Below, piece by piece: positions 26,601 through 32,373 of a stretch of 64,000 nucleotides of DNA; within the stretch, counting starts at the first letter, position 1; the number at the start of each line of letters is the position of its first letter. The stretch is taken from contig DVKG01000006.1 in assembly GCA_018716135.1 (NCBI GenBank), positions 62,001 through 126,000 of the forward strand, in the 5' to 3' direction. The translations under genes and the position numbers were made by a program. The notes beneath the pieces were generated by a model. That model had not been told where the DNA came from and did not search any database. It saw only the letters and a list, made by a program, of their open reading frames with translations. Source of the DNA: Scybalosoma faecavium. GTDB lineage: Bacteria; Bacillota; Clostridia; Christensenellales; Christensenellaceae.

Positions 26601-26662
26601 TTTCAGAGTTAGTCCGCGAACGAGCGCCGGAGATGGGAGTTGTTATTTCAACCGGAAAATAA
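23627..26662 (+). CDS. Divergent, eroded cyclic beta-glucan synthase (NdvB-like) membrane protein
   Basis: A 1011-residue protein that I read as a distant NdvB/GT84 relative. A soluble N-terminus (about 1-215) ends with a segment resembling the NdvB 'TRD...LARRxGLSExE' pattern (DDDTRIECLKGAAAYAL, then GLSESEAG). Two membrane helices follow (about 220-265). The glycosyltransferase-like block has VVTLPYGFELQPGCIRSLIT and then ALSHP, where NdvB has the LDADTxLPPG...IAHP motif, so the DxD residues are gone. Further helices lie at about 485-530 and 590-640. A helical C-terminal part (AFRMSFLDLTSTITIMED) recalls the region before the NdvB phosphorylase domain. The GH94 catalytic part is missing and the usual length is about 2800 residues. 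The start is uncertain; ATG 23660 is an alternative. Confidence 0.6.
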   Translation: MPQLRHGNNTRMQILWKRSGRIPHLEREEAALIKQKEKNPDCAAARQFHIIESALRELDIAYYTARLRPAPKIGKELRIIALGKQYLASEKPLSYDGLCSFLSEKSLTVSELLYFPIYLKAAAISLLADSDISADRLLAALRRFPSSDGKKLLLTQSELCRILMNDKNFASSDDDTRIECLKGAAAYALRKGLSESEAGKILVSDKSLFKLLKKKRPVWLGIIAVLAIGAAALVALNFILSDPLAVLFSIPLALTAAEVFVSDFVYSHFSPAFVPKKACAEGSTAVIIQLDANYDAGEAAESILRISIASPEAKCIAAVLPRSNELTSKLSAIDLKERINELQKFVLCDIKILSYGERLTGFDFVVTLPYGFELQPGCIRSLITALSHPACDAAAAVPDIIQRPKKTTLFSRIFQPRAHFAGLNEAIENLLARPVNSEVYAVNTNKSGDTVFVRSAKCISPKPKDPLEYISLSDKSPAAKLHKLIPYSMAILLLYSAFCTSRPFFVLLTPIAYAMLFPILSFNRELWAMLAGYKKGAALRDFWTKARVTLLRGILEFSLFPTKLFKRKKQQHAKHTAAGYYKSFYMCVVLSAILFTFSSYRLGGLYFLLSIFFALSPLAAYHMEKERPAPSMPDETQTRIIRHSAALSLSGVLSPPSDTEGALFRLLAAICAFRMSFLDLTSTITIMEDTVSYLEKAQGKDGLFAQNKVSDSELNGFAACAFISARWGAAQIATCPQEMYDIWEAFLDMAEITDDESILTVFHKYYRDIRAKVKQQQGVEKEFNDFMSELSGTCTSQAAICAAAHGFAERKNISAQRVSGLIDRIDLMLRNMKLSTLGESVMLGSRGWLAVFAAIIKGELPPAVWNDVQRALTIRGLDRVLISERAHPADYFLAHIFIPYYQDTLLTESASAAARAIRTNHANDISYMDAANEFSEYAALASEIDPELAIQVMQNTPADNKSACIFMISACNALAKNKTHDDFMSDPAAAVFSELVRERAPEMGVVISTGK

Positions 26663-26665
26663 ACA

Positions 26666-26694
26666 GAGAGTCAGAGCTAAAAAATCTGACTCTC
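26666..26694. terminator. Hairpin between convergent genes
   Basis: Perfect 10-bp stem GAGAGTCAGA/TCTGACTCTC with a 9-nt loop, between the NdvB-like gene (plus) and the DUF3006 gene (minus). Neither side has a good T-run, so termination may be weak. Confidence 0.5.
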
Positions 26695-26700
26695 AATAGG

Positions 26701-26907
26701 TCACTGTCTTTTTTGGAAAAGCCCTCTCAGTTTTTTAGCCGCGCGATCCCGCCTCTCGGCTGTCTTTTTTTCGTCGCGTACTATGCACAGAACATCTCCC
26801 TCCTGCGAACCCTCCGGCAAAGCCGAAACAGGTATGGATATTACCTTTCCTTCTTCCACCTCGACAGAGGCGATTTCATCCTGAATCCTATCTATTATCC
26901 AATCCAC
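26701..26907 (-). CDS. DUF3006 domain protein
   Basis: A 68-residue protein that starts (GTG) DWIIDRIQDEIASVE and continues with a small beta-barrel-like pattern VISIPVSALPEGSQEGDVL, typical of DUF3006, then a basic tail. I chose GTG 26907, with GAGG six bases upstream; ATGs at 26928 and 26937 are in frame but lack a site and give a poor N-terminus. It begins 8 bp after the metallo-beta-lactamase gene. DUF3006 genes commonly accompany ComEC-like beta-lactamase-fold genes; the function is unknown. Confidence 0.8.
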   Translation of the reverse strand: MDWIIDRIQDEIASVEVEEGKVISIPVSALPEGSQEGDVLCIVRDEKKTAERRDRAAKKLRGLFQKRQ

Positions 26908-26915
26908 AACACACC

Positions 26916-28010
26916 TCAGCCGTAACATATTGAGCATGGCTTGCGACCCATTTCTACCGCCTCTTCCAGCGTCACAGCAGATATGTTTTTGCTGCTGCGC
27001 AATCCGGAACAGCTCTCGCTTTTATGATACGCTTTCCCCGATTTGGTTATATATACAGTTTCTTCCGCGCTGCTGTTTGAAGCTTTAGATTCAGCGGTGT
27101 TTTTAGCCTTCGCCTGCGACCGAACTTCGTTTCCGCCCGCGCTTATAGTTACGCTCTTTCCATCGGAATCCGCCGTTATGTCTCCGCTGAGATCAGTACG
27201 AAACACCTGAATATTCCTGCTGCTGAGCTTCGACAGAGTCTCGGCGTGGGGATGACCATAGTCATTGTTTTCTCCGCAGGATATTACAGCATACGTAGGA
27301 TTAACCGCATCGAGAAAATCTTCAGATGTAGACGTACTGCTGCCGTGATGCCCGACTTTCAAAACGTCACACTGAAGCGCATTTCCGTATTCATCTAAAA
27401 TGTCCTGCTCGGCTGTCTCTTCCGCATCTCCTGTAAAGAGAAAGCCGGTATCTCCATATTTAAGCATAGCTACGGCAGAGGCGTCGTTCAAATCAGCATA
27501 ATCAGCCGCCGGCCCGAGAAAGCAGCACTCGACGTACTCGCCCAACGATATGTTCACACCGCTCTTAGCTTCATACATAGGAATATCAGCCGCCTCTATC
27601 GCGTCGAGCAGCTTCTCAAATGTCTTAGTGTTTGCGGACGCATTAGGCATATATATCTCGCCTACATTGTATTCCTCCACAATATGCCGCATTCCTCCGA
27701 TGTGGTCAGTATGCGGATGTGTTCCTATCAGTACGTCAATTTTGGTAATACCATGCTCTTGCAAAACGCTGTCCAGCTTATTAGATTCTGACGATTCTCC
27801 CGTATCTATAAGCATCGTCTTTCCATCCGGCGTTTCTATAAGCTCACTGTCACCCTGACCTATATCTATATAAGTCACTTTTAGCGAACCGCTGTCCGCA
27901 GCCGTTTTGTTATGCGTGTCAGAATTTTCAGCAGAACATCCCGCTGTCACGGCAAGCATTAATAATGCTACAAATGCAGCAAAGACTTTAGTTTTTTTCA
28001 ATACCTTCAA
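26916..28010 (-). CDS. Secreted ComEC-like metallo-beta-lactamase-fold lipoprotein
   Basis: A 364-residue lipoprotein. The signal peptide ends in a lipobox (TAGC) near residue 26. The catalytic domain has the metal motif THPHTDHIGG, then FTGDAE and VGHHGSSTSTS, the ComEC/Rec2-type hydrolase pattern, without the ComEC channel part. The last 45 residues form a separate small domain, VYITKSGKAYHKSESCSG...RKPCSICYG, that recurs in the protein at 31978-32319. The start is TTG 28010, with AAGGAG upstream; it overlaps the DUF1294 stop as TTGA. Relatives are extracellular nucleases or phosphodiesterases. Confidence 0.87.
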   Translation of the reverse strand: MKVLKKTKVFAAFVALLMLAVTAGCSAENSDTHNKTAADSGSLKVTYIDIGQGDSELIETPDGKTMLIDTGESSESNKLDSVLQEHGITKIDVLIGTHPHTDHIGGMRHIVEEYNVGEIYMPNASANTKTFEKLLDAIEAADIPMYEAKSGVNISLGEYVECCFLGPAADYADLNDASAVAMLKYGDTGFLFTGDAEETAEQDILDEYGNALQCDVLKVGHHGSSTSTSEDFLDAVNPTYAVISCGENNDYGHPHAETLSKLSSRNIQVFRTDLSGDITADSDGKSVTISAGGNEVRSQAKAKNTAESKASNSSAEETVYITKSGKAYHKSESCSGLRSSKNISAVTLEEAVEMGRKPCSICYG

Positions 28011-28282
28011 TTCAAGACTCCTTTCCAAACAAGCAGCGCAACCACAGCCATGTGTAAAACTATAAACAATGGAACTGTAATTGTAAATTTCTTATGCTTT
28101 GTCTTGTGTCTGAATAATTTCATGGAAATCAGCATTCCGAGCGCGCCGCCTGCCGCCGAGACGGTTAACAGCGCAGCTTCGCTTATGCGCCATTTATGTT
28201 CAACAGCCTTGCGTTTATCCGCTCCGCATAAAATAAACGCCGCAACATTTATTAATATTATATATCCAATCAGTATAATCAT
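28007..28282 (-). CDS. DUF1294 small membrane protein
   Basis: A 91-residue protein with three hydrophobic helices (1-20, about 35-55 and 68-88) and the conserved core FILCGADKRKA...WRISEAALLTVSAAGGALG...KLFRHKTKHKKF that defines DUF1294. Function unknown. The ribosome site is AAGGAT. It heads a minus-strand set with the lipoprotein hydrolase and DUF3006, coupled by a 4-bp overlap. Confidence 0.88.
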   Translation of the reverse strand: MIILIGYIILINVAAFILCGADKRKAVEHKWRISEAALLTVSAAGGALGMLISMKLFRHKTKHKKFTITVPLFIVLHMAVVALLVWKGVLN

Positions 28283-28371
28283 TTATTATCCTTATTATTT
28301 ATGTTATTTATGCACATGGAGATGCTCCGCCACATAACTATAAATTGAAACAAAATAACGGAGGTTATGCT

Positions 28372-28986
28372 ATGGCAGATGTATATATTTCGCCGTCAGT
28401 CCAGCATTTCAATGTTGGTTACGGAGATTACGGCACAGAGGAGCAGCGCATGAATCAGCTCGCAGATGCGCTTCAGTACGAGTTGGAGAGAAACGGAGTT
28501 ACAACCGCGCGCAACAATCCTGACATGACTCTGGCGCAGGTCGTCGCAGATTCAAACAGAGTAAACCCCACGCTTCACGTCGCTCTGCACTCTAACGCTG
28601 CAAACGGTCAGGCTCGCGGAGCGGAAATATACACTCACAGATTCGGAGGACGAGGTGAAAGTCTGGCTCGCAATATGTACGATTACCTTGAGCAGATTAC
28701 TCCCACCACCGGTCTCGGAGTAAAAGAAGGCTACAGCACCTTCGGCGGGCAAGGTATGTACGAGCTCAAAAACACAAGAGCGCCCGCCGCTCTGGTAGAA
28801 GTAGCATTCCACGACAATCCTCAGGATGCGCAATTTATAGAATCTAACATTTATGAAATAGCTCAAGCTCTGGCCAAAGGCATACTCAGAGAGCTGGGCA
28901 AAGAATATACACCCGAATCAGAGGAACGTCAGGCAGAATTGAGACAGCGTTTCAACAACAGACCGGCAGACGAGCAGAATTTATAG
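28372..28986 (+). CDS. N-acetylmuramoyl-L-alanine amidase (Amidase_3 type)
   Basis: A 204-residue amidase domain. The visible zinc/catalytic motifs are SPSVQHFNVGYGDYG at the N-terminus (replacing the usual GHGG), the HVALHSNAANG motif around residue 65 (HxN) and LVEVAFHDNPQDAQFIE (catalytic Glu). The family cleaves the bond between muramic acid and the stem peptide. I see no signal peptide or wall-binding domain, which is odd for a wall enzyme: it may work at lysis or inside the developing spore. I chose ATG 28372 because GGAGG lies seven bases upstream; an in-frame ATG at 28345 has none. Confidence 0.85.
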   Translation: MADVYISPSVQHFNVGYGDYGTEEQRMNQLADALQYELERNGVTTARNNPDMTLAQVVADSNRVNPTLHVALHSNAANGQARGAEIYTHRFGGRGESLARNMYDYLEQITPTTGLGVKEGYSTFGGQGMYELKNTRAPAALVEVAFHDNPQDAQFIESNIYEIAQALAKGILRELGKEYTPESEERQAELRQRFNNRPADEQNL

Positions 28987-28992
28987 AGCCGA

Positions 28993-29019
28993 AGGGTGCT
29001 TACGCACCCTCTCTTTTTT
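28993..29019 (+). terminator. Terminator of the amidase gene
   Basis: Stem AGGGTGC/GCACCCT with a TTAC loop, followed by CTCTTTTTT. Confidence 0.85.
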
Positions 29020-29110
29020 ATATAAGCATTATAGCACATGTGTAAGTGCTTTTTTCACTTTCTACGAGTCAAAAAACATTTCTTTCATCGTTTTTTAACA
29101 CTTTTTTCAT

Positions 29111-29139
29111 TTGCATTTATCTCTGATTAGATATATAAT
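29111..29139 (+). promoter_or_regulatory. Promoter of the tmRNA gene
   Basis: TTGCAT (29111-29116), 17-bp spacer, TATAAT (29134-29139), about 13 bp before the mature 5' end. Confidence 0.8.
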
Positions 29140-29152
29140 ATATTTACTATGA

Positions 29153-29531
29153 GGGGGTGTAATGGCTTCGACAGGGATTGGTCAAGGTCAGATAAGCAGG
29201 CCGCAGTCCCCGAAACTGCGTTAAAAAATTGGGACTTAAAAATAAACGCTAAAACTAACAAAACAGCTGTAGCTCCGGCTATGGCACTTGCTGCTTAATT
29301 TAAAAGCAGCCTTCCGACCGGACTTTCCCCGTCTGGGTTCGGCTCGGGAGTCATTCAAGGCGGGCTACTGCATTGCTTAAGCTTTGCGGCAATGCGGAAC
29401 ATATGAAGCTACCTCGCGCGTTTCTTGTGCGCTTGCGGCGCGATGAGGAAAATACAGCGAACGCAATAAGCTTGTAGAAAGTCTGGCTGAGAGATTTTTG
29501 GACACGGGTTCGACTCCCGTCACCTCCACCA
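29153..29531 (+). ncRNA. ssrA: Transfer-messenger RNA (tmRNA)
   Basis: Rescues stalled ribosomes by trans-translation. The 5' end GGGGGTG pairs over 7 bp with CACCTCC before the encoded CCA at 29529-29531. GGCTTCGAC follows the 5' end, and the T-arm sequence GGTTCGACTCCC precedes the 3' end. The tag frame runs 29248-29298 (GCT to TAA) and encodes AKTNKTAVAPAMALAA, ending in the protease signal LAA and starting much like the Bacillus tag (GKTN...). The length of 379 nt is normal. Confidence 0.97.
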
Positions 29532-29538
29532 AGCACGT

Positions 29539-29566
29539 AAAAAACCGCTTTAAACAGCGGTTTTTT
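29539..29566 (+). terminator. Terminator of tmRNA
   Basis: Stem AAAAACCGCT/AGCGGTTTTT with a TTAAAC loop and a T-run. Confidence 0.9.
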
Positions 29567-29721
29567 ATATCCATCGTTGGATTCTGAATTTTTCACCTTA
29601 GCATGGCCTTGCAGTAGTAGCAGTAAACTCCGCACTTTTTGCCATCCTGCTGCACGACAAGTAAAGCAAACGTATTGACACAAAATTTAAAAACAAAAGT
29701 TTCTAATCTTGGCTATTTTAA

Positions 29722-29753
29722 TTGCCGTATAAATCATTATATGATATAATGAT
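29722..29753 (+). promoter_or_regulatory. Promoter with overlapping dyad for a candidate small RNA
   Basis: TTGCCG (29722-29727), 17-bp spacer, TATAAT (29745-29750), with the extended -10 TGA in front. A perfect inverted repeat ATCATTAT/ATAATGAT (29733-29740, 29746-29753, 5-bp centre) covers the -10 box and could be an operator. Confidence 0.6.
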
Positions 29754-29756
29754 TTT

Positions 29757-29818
29757 AAATCCTCGATCGGGGTGAACGATCCGACATTCTATCGGCAAAA
29801 TTGCGGATCGTTCTTTTT
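29757..29818 (+). ncRNA. Candidate small RNA of about 62 nt
   Basis: This non-coding transcript is inferred from a promoter directly upstream and an intrinsic terminator made of GAACGATCCG/CGGATCGTTC (29774-29783, 29804-29813) followed by TTTTT. The 5' part holds a small palindrome CCTCGATCGGGG. The 20-nt terminal loop contains a second possible stem. No open frame of useful length fits. I do not recognise a known family. Confidence 0.45.
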
Positions 29819-29949
29819 ATACTTGTTTAAAAAAGCATTTTAATATTTATATCGGTATGCCGTTACAATTGTTATTAATCAGTCCTAAAGGCACTAATCG
29901 CTCTTTCTTTAAAATAGAATAATGTTGTTAAACTCAAAATTTAAAATCA
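29819..29949. other. AT-rich intergenic region without a recognised gene
   Basis: Between the candidate small RNA and the bactofilin terminator I see nothing that I can support as a feature. Confidence 0.5.
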
Positions 29950-29972
29950 GCGCACCGCTCTGCACGGCGCGC
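29950..29972 (-). terminator. Terminator of the bactofilin gene cluster
   Basis: Minus-strand 8-bp stem GCGCGCCG/CGGTGCGC (one G-U pair) with a 7-nt loop, then a TGATTTT tract, directly after the bactofilin stop. Confidence 0.65.
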
Positions 29973-29979
29973 TTTTGCA

Positions 29980-30387
29980 TCATATCAGGGTATAATTCCC
30001 CGTTATTTCTCCTATTTTACTATCCTCATGCAGCTTGAGCGTTCCTGTGCAATGCAGCTTTTCAATCTCACATCGTGACCCTATCACTATATCCTCTCCT
30101 GCGACGCTTTTCGCCTTAACCCCTTTTATATCTATCTTTGTCGCTTCCAGAACCTCCAGCTCCGGTGCATTTTTTGCAAAAAACGGCTTTATTAGCGGAG
30201 ACATGCTCATTTTAATACGCACGTCGTCCCCAACTATCTCTCGTGCAAATATACAGCCGTCTACTCTTATAACATCAGCAGAAACCGTACCGTGCGGAAC
30301 ATTAATCATACCGTCACAATCAATTCTATCCGCATTGACATTGTTAAGCACTGTAAAAGCGCCGTCTGAATCTATTATTTTTTGCAC
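29980..30387 (-). CDS. Bactofilin-like protein, C-terminal half (separate gene or frameshifted part)
   Basis: 135 residues of right-handed beta-helix-type repeats with recurring DRIDCDG, VIRVDG, DIKGVKAKSVAGEDIVIG and LHCTG elements. It resembles the second half of the YhbE/YhbF bactofilins, polymer-forming cytoskeletal proteins. It starts at a GTG with AAGGAGG five bases upstream, inside the end of the preceding frame (44-bp overlap). Removing one A from the A6 run around 30375-30380 would join both frames into one protein of about 231 residues with unbroken repeats. It may thus be one gene with a frameshift. Confidence 0.75.
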   Translation of the reverse strand: MQKIIDSDGAFTVLNNVNADRIDCDGMINVPHGTVSADVIRVDGCIFAREIVGDDVRIKMSMSPLIKPFFAKNAPELEVLEATKIDIKGVKAKSVAGEDIVIGSRCEIEKLHCTGTLKLHEDSKIGEITGNYTLI

Positions 30388-30637
30388 GCACTCCTCCTTC
30401 GATCTTAGCCATTCCGTCGCAGTCTATTTCAGCCGCAATTATATCGCCTGCCGCTTTCAGCTTCCCATCAATACTGAGAGCTTCTGCTTCAATACTCCCG
30501 CCTGCTTTCAAAGCCCCGTCCACTTTGAGAACGACGCATTTTAAATTCCCTTCACAGCTTCCGCTGCCGTCTATTTTTACATCGCCGTATTCGCCCGCCC
30601 CGATTTTTCCTATTCCTTCAATCTTTATGTCCTGCAT
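30344..30637 (-). CDS. Bactofilin-like protein, N-terminal half
   Basis: 97 residues, starting MQDIKIEGIGKIGAGEYGDVKIDG and containing repeats such as CVVLKVDGALKAGGSIEAEALSIDG. This is the short hydrophobic/Gly repeat pattern of bactofilins. The ribosome site GGGAGG and the start ATG 30637 are good. The last 11 residues (after RAK) read NNRFRRRFYSA and break the repeat pattern. The break coincides with an A6 run, after which the repeat continues in the neighbouring frame. Homologues in Bacillus (BacE/BacF) are needed for flagellar assembly. Confidence 0.78.
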   Translation of the reverse strand: MQDIKIEGIGKIGAGEYGDVKIDGSGSCEGNLKCVVLKVDGALKAGGSIEAEALSIDGKLKAAGDIIAAEIDCDGMAKIEGGVRAKNNRFRRRFYSA

Positions 30638-30651
30638 AACTATACCTCCCT

Positions 30652-30849
30652 TTATTTTAAACTCTTGTTGCTATAAAACACATCGGGATACTTTTTTCTA
30701 AGCTCCTCCGCCACATCTCCAACATAAACCGACTTGATAACAGAAAGAGAGCTGCTCAAAATCGCTTTGCTTCTGCCTTGTGTATACGCGGCATGAACAC
30801 ATCCGAAGCTGTCCAAAAGCGCAGTTACTGTACAATCCTCTGTTTTCAT
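30652..30849 (-). CDS. Small conserved-looking protein in the yhbD cluster
   Basis: 65 residues, MKTEDCTVTALLDSFGCVHA..., without a membrane segment. I do not recognise it. It lies 8 bp after the YhbD-like gene and 14 bp before the bactofilin gene, so it is probably co-transcribed. The ribosome site is poor, so translation may depend on coupling. Confidence 0.6.
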   Translation of the reverse strand: MKTEDCTVTALLDSFGCVHAAYTQGRSKAILSSSLSVIKSVYVGDVAEELRKKYPDVFYSNKSLK

Positions 30850-30857
30850 TTGCCGTA

Positions 30858-31274
30858 TTATTTCAATGCTGTTTCTGAGTATTTCCGCGGCCTGTCCTTC
30901 TTCCGAAACCTCACATACTGCCGCTGCAAAAAAACACTTATAGGCAAGACATGACCTTGAGCTAACTCCGGGAGAATATCCGCCGCTTCTCCGTACAGCT
31001 CTTCTATTTTTTCCATATCCTCTTGACTTATATTAGAATTAACGCCTGATAACATCTGCTTTATCTGAACTAAAGAATAATCATCTTTAAGCGATAATAT
31101 TGCTCCGATACGTGCCAAAGCCTGTTCTCTCGGAAGAAACGTCTCCTGCCCTGTAAAAGACGCACGTTTAATAAACCACTCCTCCGGTATAAGTCCTTCA
31201 CGCTTCCAGCGGTAAAGCTGTCCATAAGATATACCTGTGTTTTCTAACAACTCTCTTTTAGAGATTAAATTCAT
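30858..31274 (-). CDS. YhbD-like (DUF4004) MerR-type regulator
   Basis: 138 residues. The N-terminus SKRELLENTGISYGQLYRWKREGLIP is a MerR-like winged helix-turn-helix. It is followed by FTGQETFLPREQALARIGAIL and a helical part with SLVQIKQML, as in the YhbD family that sits beside bactofilin genes in Bacillus. The start ATG 31274 has AGGAGG. The promoter region holds a perfect inverted repeat over the -10 box, so autoregulation is likely. Confidence 0.82.
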   Translation of the reverse strand: MNLISKRELLENTGISYGQLYRWKREGLIPEEWFIKRASFTGQETFLPREQALARIGAILSLKDDYSLVQIKQMLSGVNSNISQEDMEKIEELYGEAADILPELAQGHVLPISVFLQRQYVRFRKKDRPRKYSETALK

Positions 31275-31314
31275 TTCATACCTGCCTCCTGGAATCTACA
31301 ATACAGTCTTTTAA

Positions 31315-31359
31315 AACAATGTTTTGTTATATTTTATCATAACATTGTTTCGCGGTCAA
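31315..31359 (-). promoter_or_regulatory. Promoter and dyad operator of the yhbD-bactofilin operon
   Basis: Minus strand TTGACC (31354-31359), 17-bp spacer, TAAAAT (31331-31336). The perfect inverted repeat AACAATGT/ACATTGTT (31315-31322, 31342-31349) is centred on the -10 box. Confidence 0.7.
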
Positions 31360-31379
31360 TACCCGTTAGCAACTTTTTC

Positions 31380-31408
31380 TTGATATATACCTTTCAATAT
31401 GCTAAACT
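31380..31408 (+). promoter_or_regulatory. Candidate promoter of the YbjQ-like gene
   Basis: TTGATA (31380-31385), 17-bp spacer, TAAACT (31403-31408). Confidence 0.5.
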
Positions 31409-31445
31409 TAAATTACATTAATATATATTTTTTGGGGGTACCGAA

Positions 31446-31757
31446 ATGCTGATAGTCACACGAGATGATATTCCCGGCAGAGAATTTGAAGTCCTTGGCT
31501 TAGCCATGGGCAGCACAGTCCAATCAAAACACATAGGGAAAGATATCGGCGCGAGTTTTAAAGGCATCGTTGGCGGCGAGCTTAAATCTTATACAGAGAT
31601 GCTCGACGACGCGCGAAAACAATCCTTACAGCGTATGGTCGAAAACGCCGCAGCCATGGGAGCAGATGCTATAGTAGCGCTGCGTTTCGCTTCTTCGACT
31701 ATAGTTCAGGGCGCTGCCGAAATTTTAGCATACGGTACCGCAGTCAAATTCAAATAG
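31446..31757 (+). CDS. YbjQ/UPF0145 family protein
   Basis: 103 residues with the family features LGLAMGSTVQSKHIGKDIGA, then GELKSYTEMLDDAR near residue 45 and NAAAMGADAIVALRF. The family forms small oligomeric rings; the function is not firmly known. GGGGG precedes the ATG. It is divergent from the yhbD operon and ends at its own terminator. Confidence 0.9.
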   Translation: MLIVTRDDIPGREFEVLGLAMGSTVQSKHIGKDIGASFKGIVGGELKSYTEMLDDARKQSLQRMVENAAAMGADAIVALRFASSTIVQGAAEILAYGTAVKFK

Positions 31758-31825
31758 CACATTTATCAGCAAGCCATTCTATTTGAATTAATCCTTATAT
31801 ACAGATAATTCACAAAATAATTAAA

Positions 31826-31854
31826 AGCCGCTTTATATGCGGCTGTACTTTTTT
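31826..31854 (+). terminator. Terminator of the YbjQ-like gene
   Basis: Stem AGCCGC/GCGGCT with a TTTATAT loop, followed by GTACTTTTTT. Confidence 0.75.
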
Positions 31855-31977
31855 CCATTTTTACGCTATAATATATTTAACAAGTATTCTTTCACTTTTC
31901 TACCGGAAAGAATAGCACCGCAGCCGGCGTGCCAAAATACACCGCACGTCTTTTTTGAGCGTAGACTTTGCATTATA

Positions 31978-32319
31978 ATGAACAACACAACTAAAATTAT
32001 TATATTATTTGCATGTGTCTTTATAATAATCGGAGTTTTCTTTTATTATCAGTCCACACTGACACTGCAAAAATCTGACAGCATACAAGTTTCAGCAGAA
32101 TCAACATCCGTACCCAAGAGCGATTCCGCCTCTTTTTCATTTGATTCCGACAACTCAGCTTCCGACTCGGCAATCGTCTACGTATCAAAAACGGGCAGTA
32201 AATATCACACAGTCCCGGACTGCGGACAAATGAATCCGGACAACGCAAAAAGTATGACTGTAGCTCAGGCAGAGGACGCAGGATTGACTCCGTGCTCACG
32301 CTGCTTCTCACAGTCTTAA
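31978..32319 (+). CDS. Small membrane-anchored protein with C-terminal Cys/His domain
   Basis: 113 residues: an N-terminal membrane anchor (KIIILFACVFIIIGVFFYYQ), a Ser/Asp-rich linker (about 30-65), and a C-terminal domain VYVSKTGSKYHTVPDCGQM...GLTPCSRCFS. The same domain ends the secreted hydrolase at 26916-28010: the Gly-x-x-Tyr-His, the following Cys and the terminal PCxxC align. Its residues suggest metal binding. I chose ATG 31978 because it places the anchor at the N-terminus; I see no good ribosome site. It is the gene before phosphofructokinase. Confidence 0.75.
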   Translation: MNNTTKIIILFACVFIIIGVFFYYQSTLTLQKSDSIQVSAESTSVPKSDSASFSFDSDNSASDSAIVYVSKTGSKYHTVPDCGQMNPDNAKSMTVAQAEDAGLTPCSRCFSQS

Positions 32320-32373
32320 AAAACAACAACGCGCATTTTGCGCCTCAAAACTAAGCATACAGGGAGAAATCAC

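Noticed and set aside
29351..29683. 110-residue minus-strand frame over the 3' end of tmRNA containing GGGDGSRTRVQ
   Set aside because: This is the well-known spurious translation of the antisense strand of tmRNA/tRNA-like 3' ends, not a protein.
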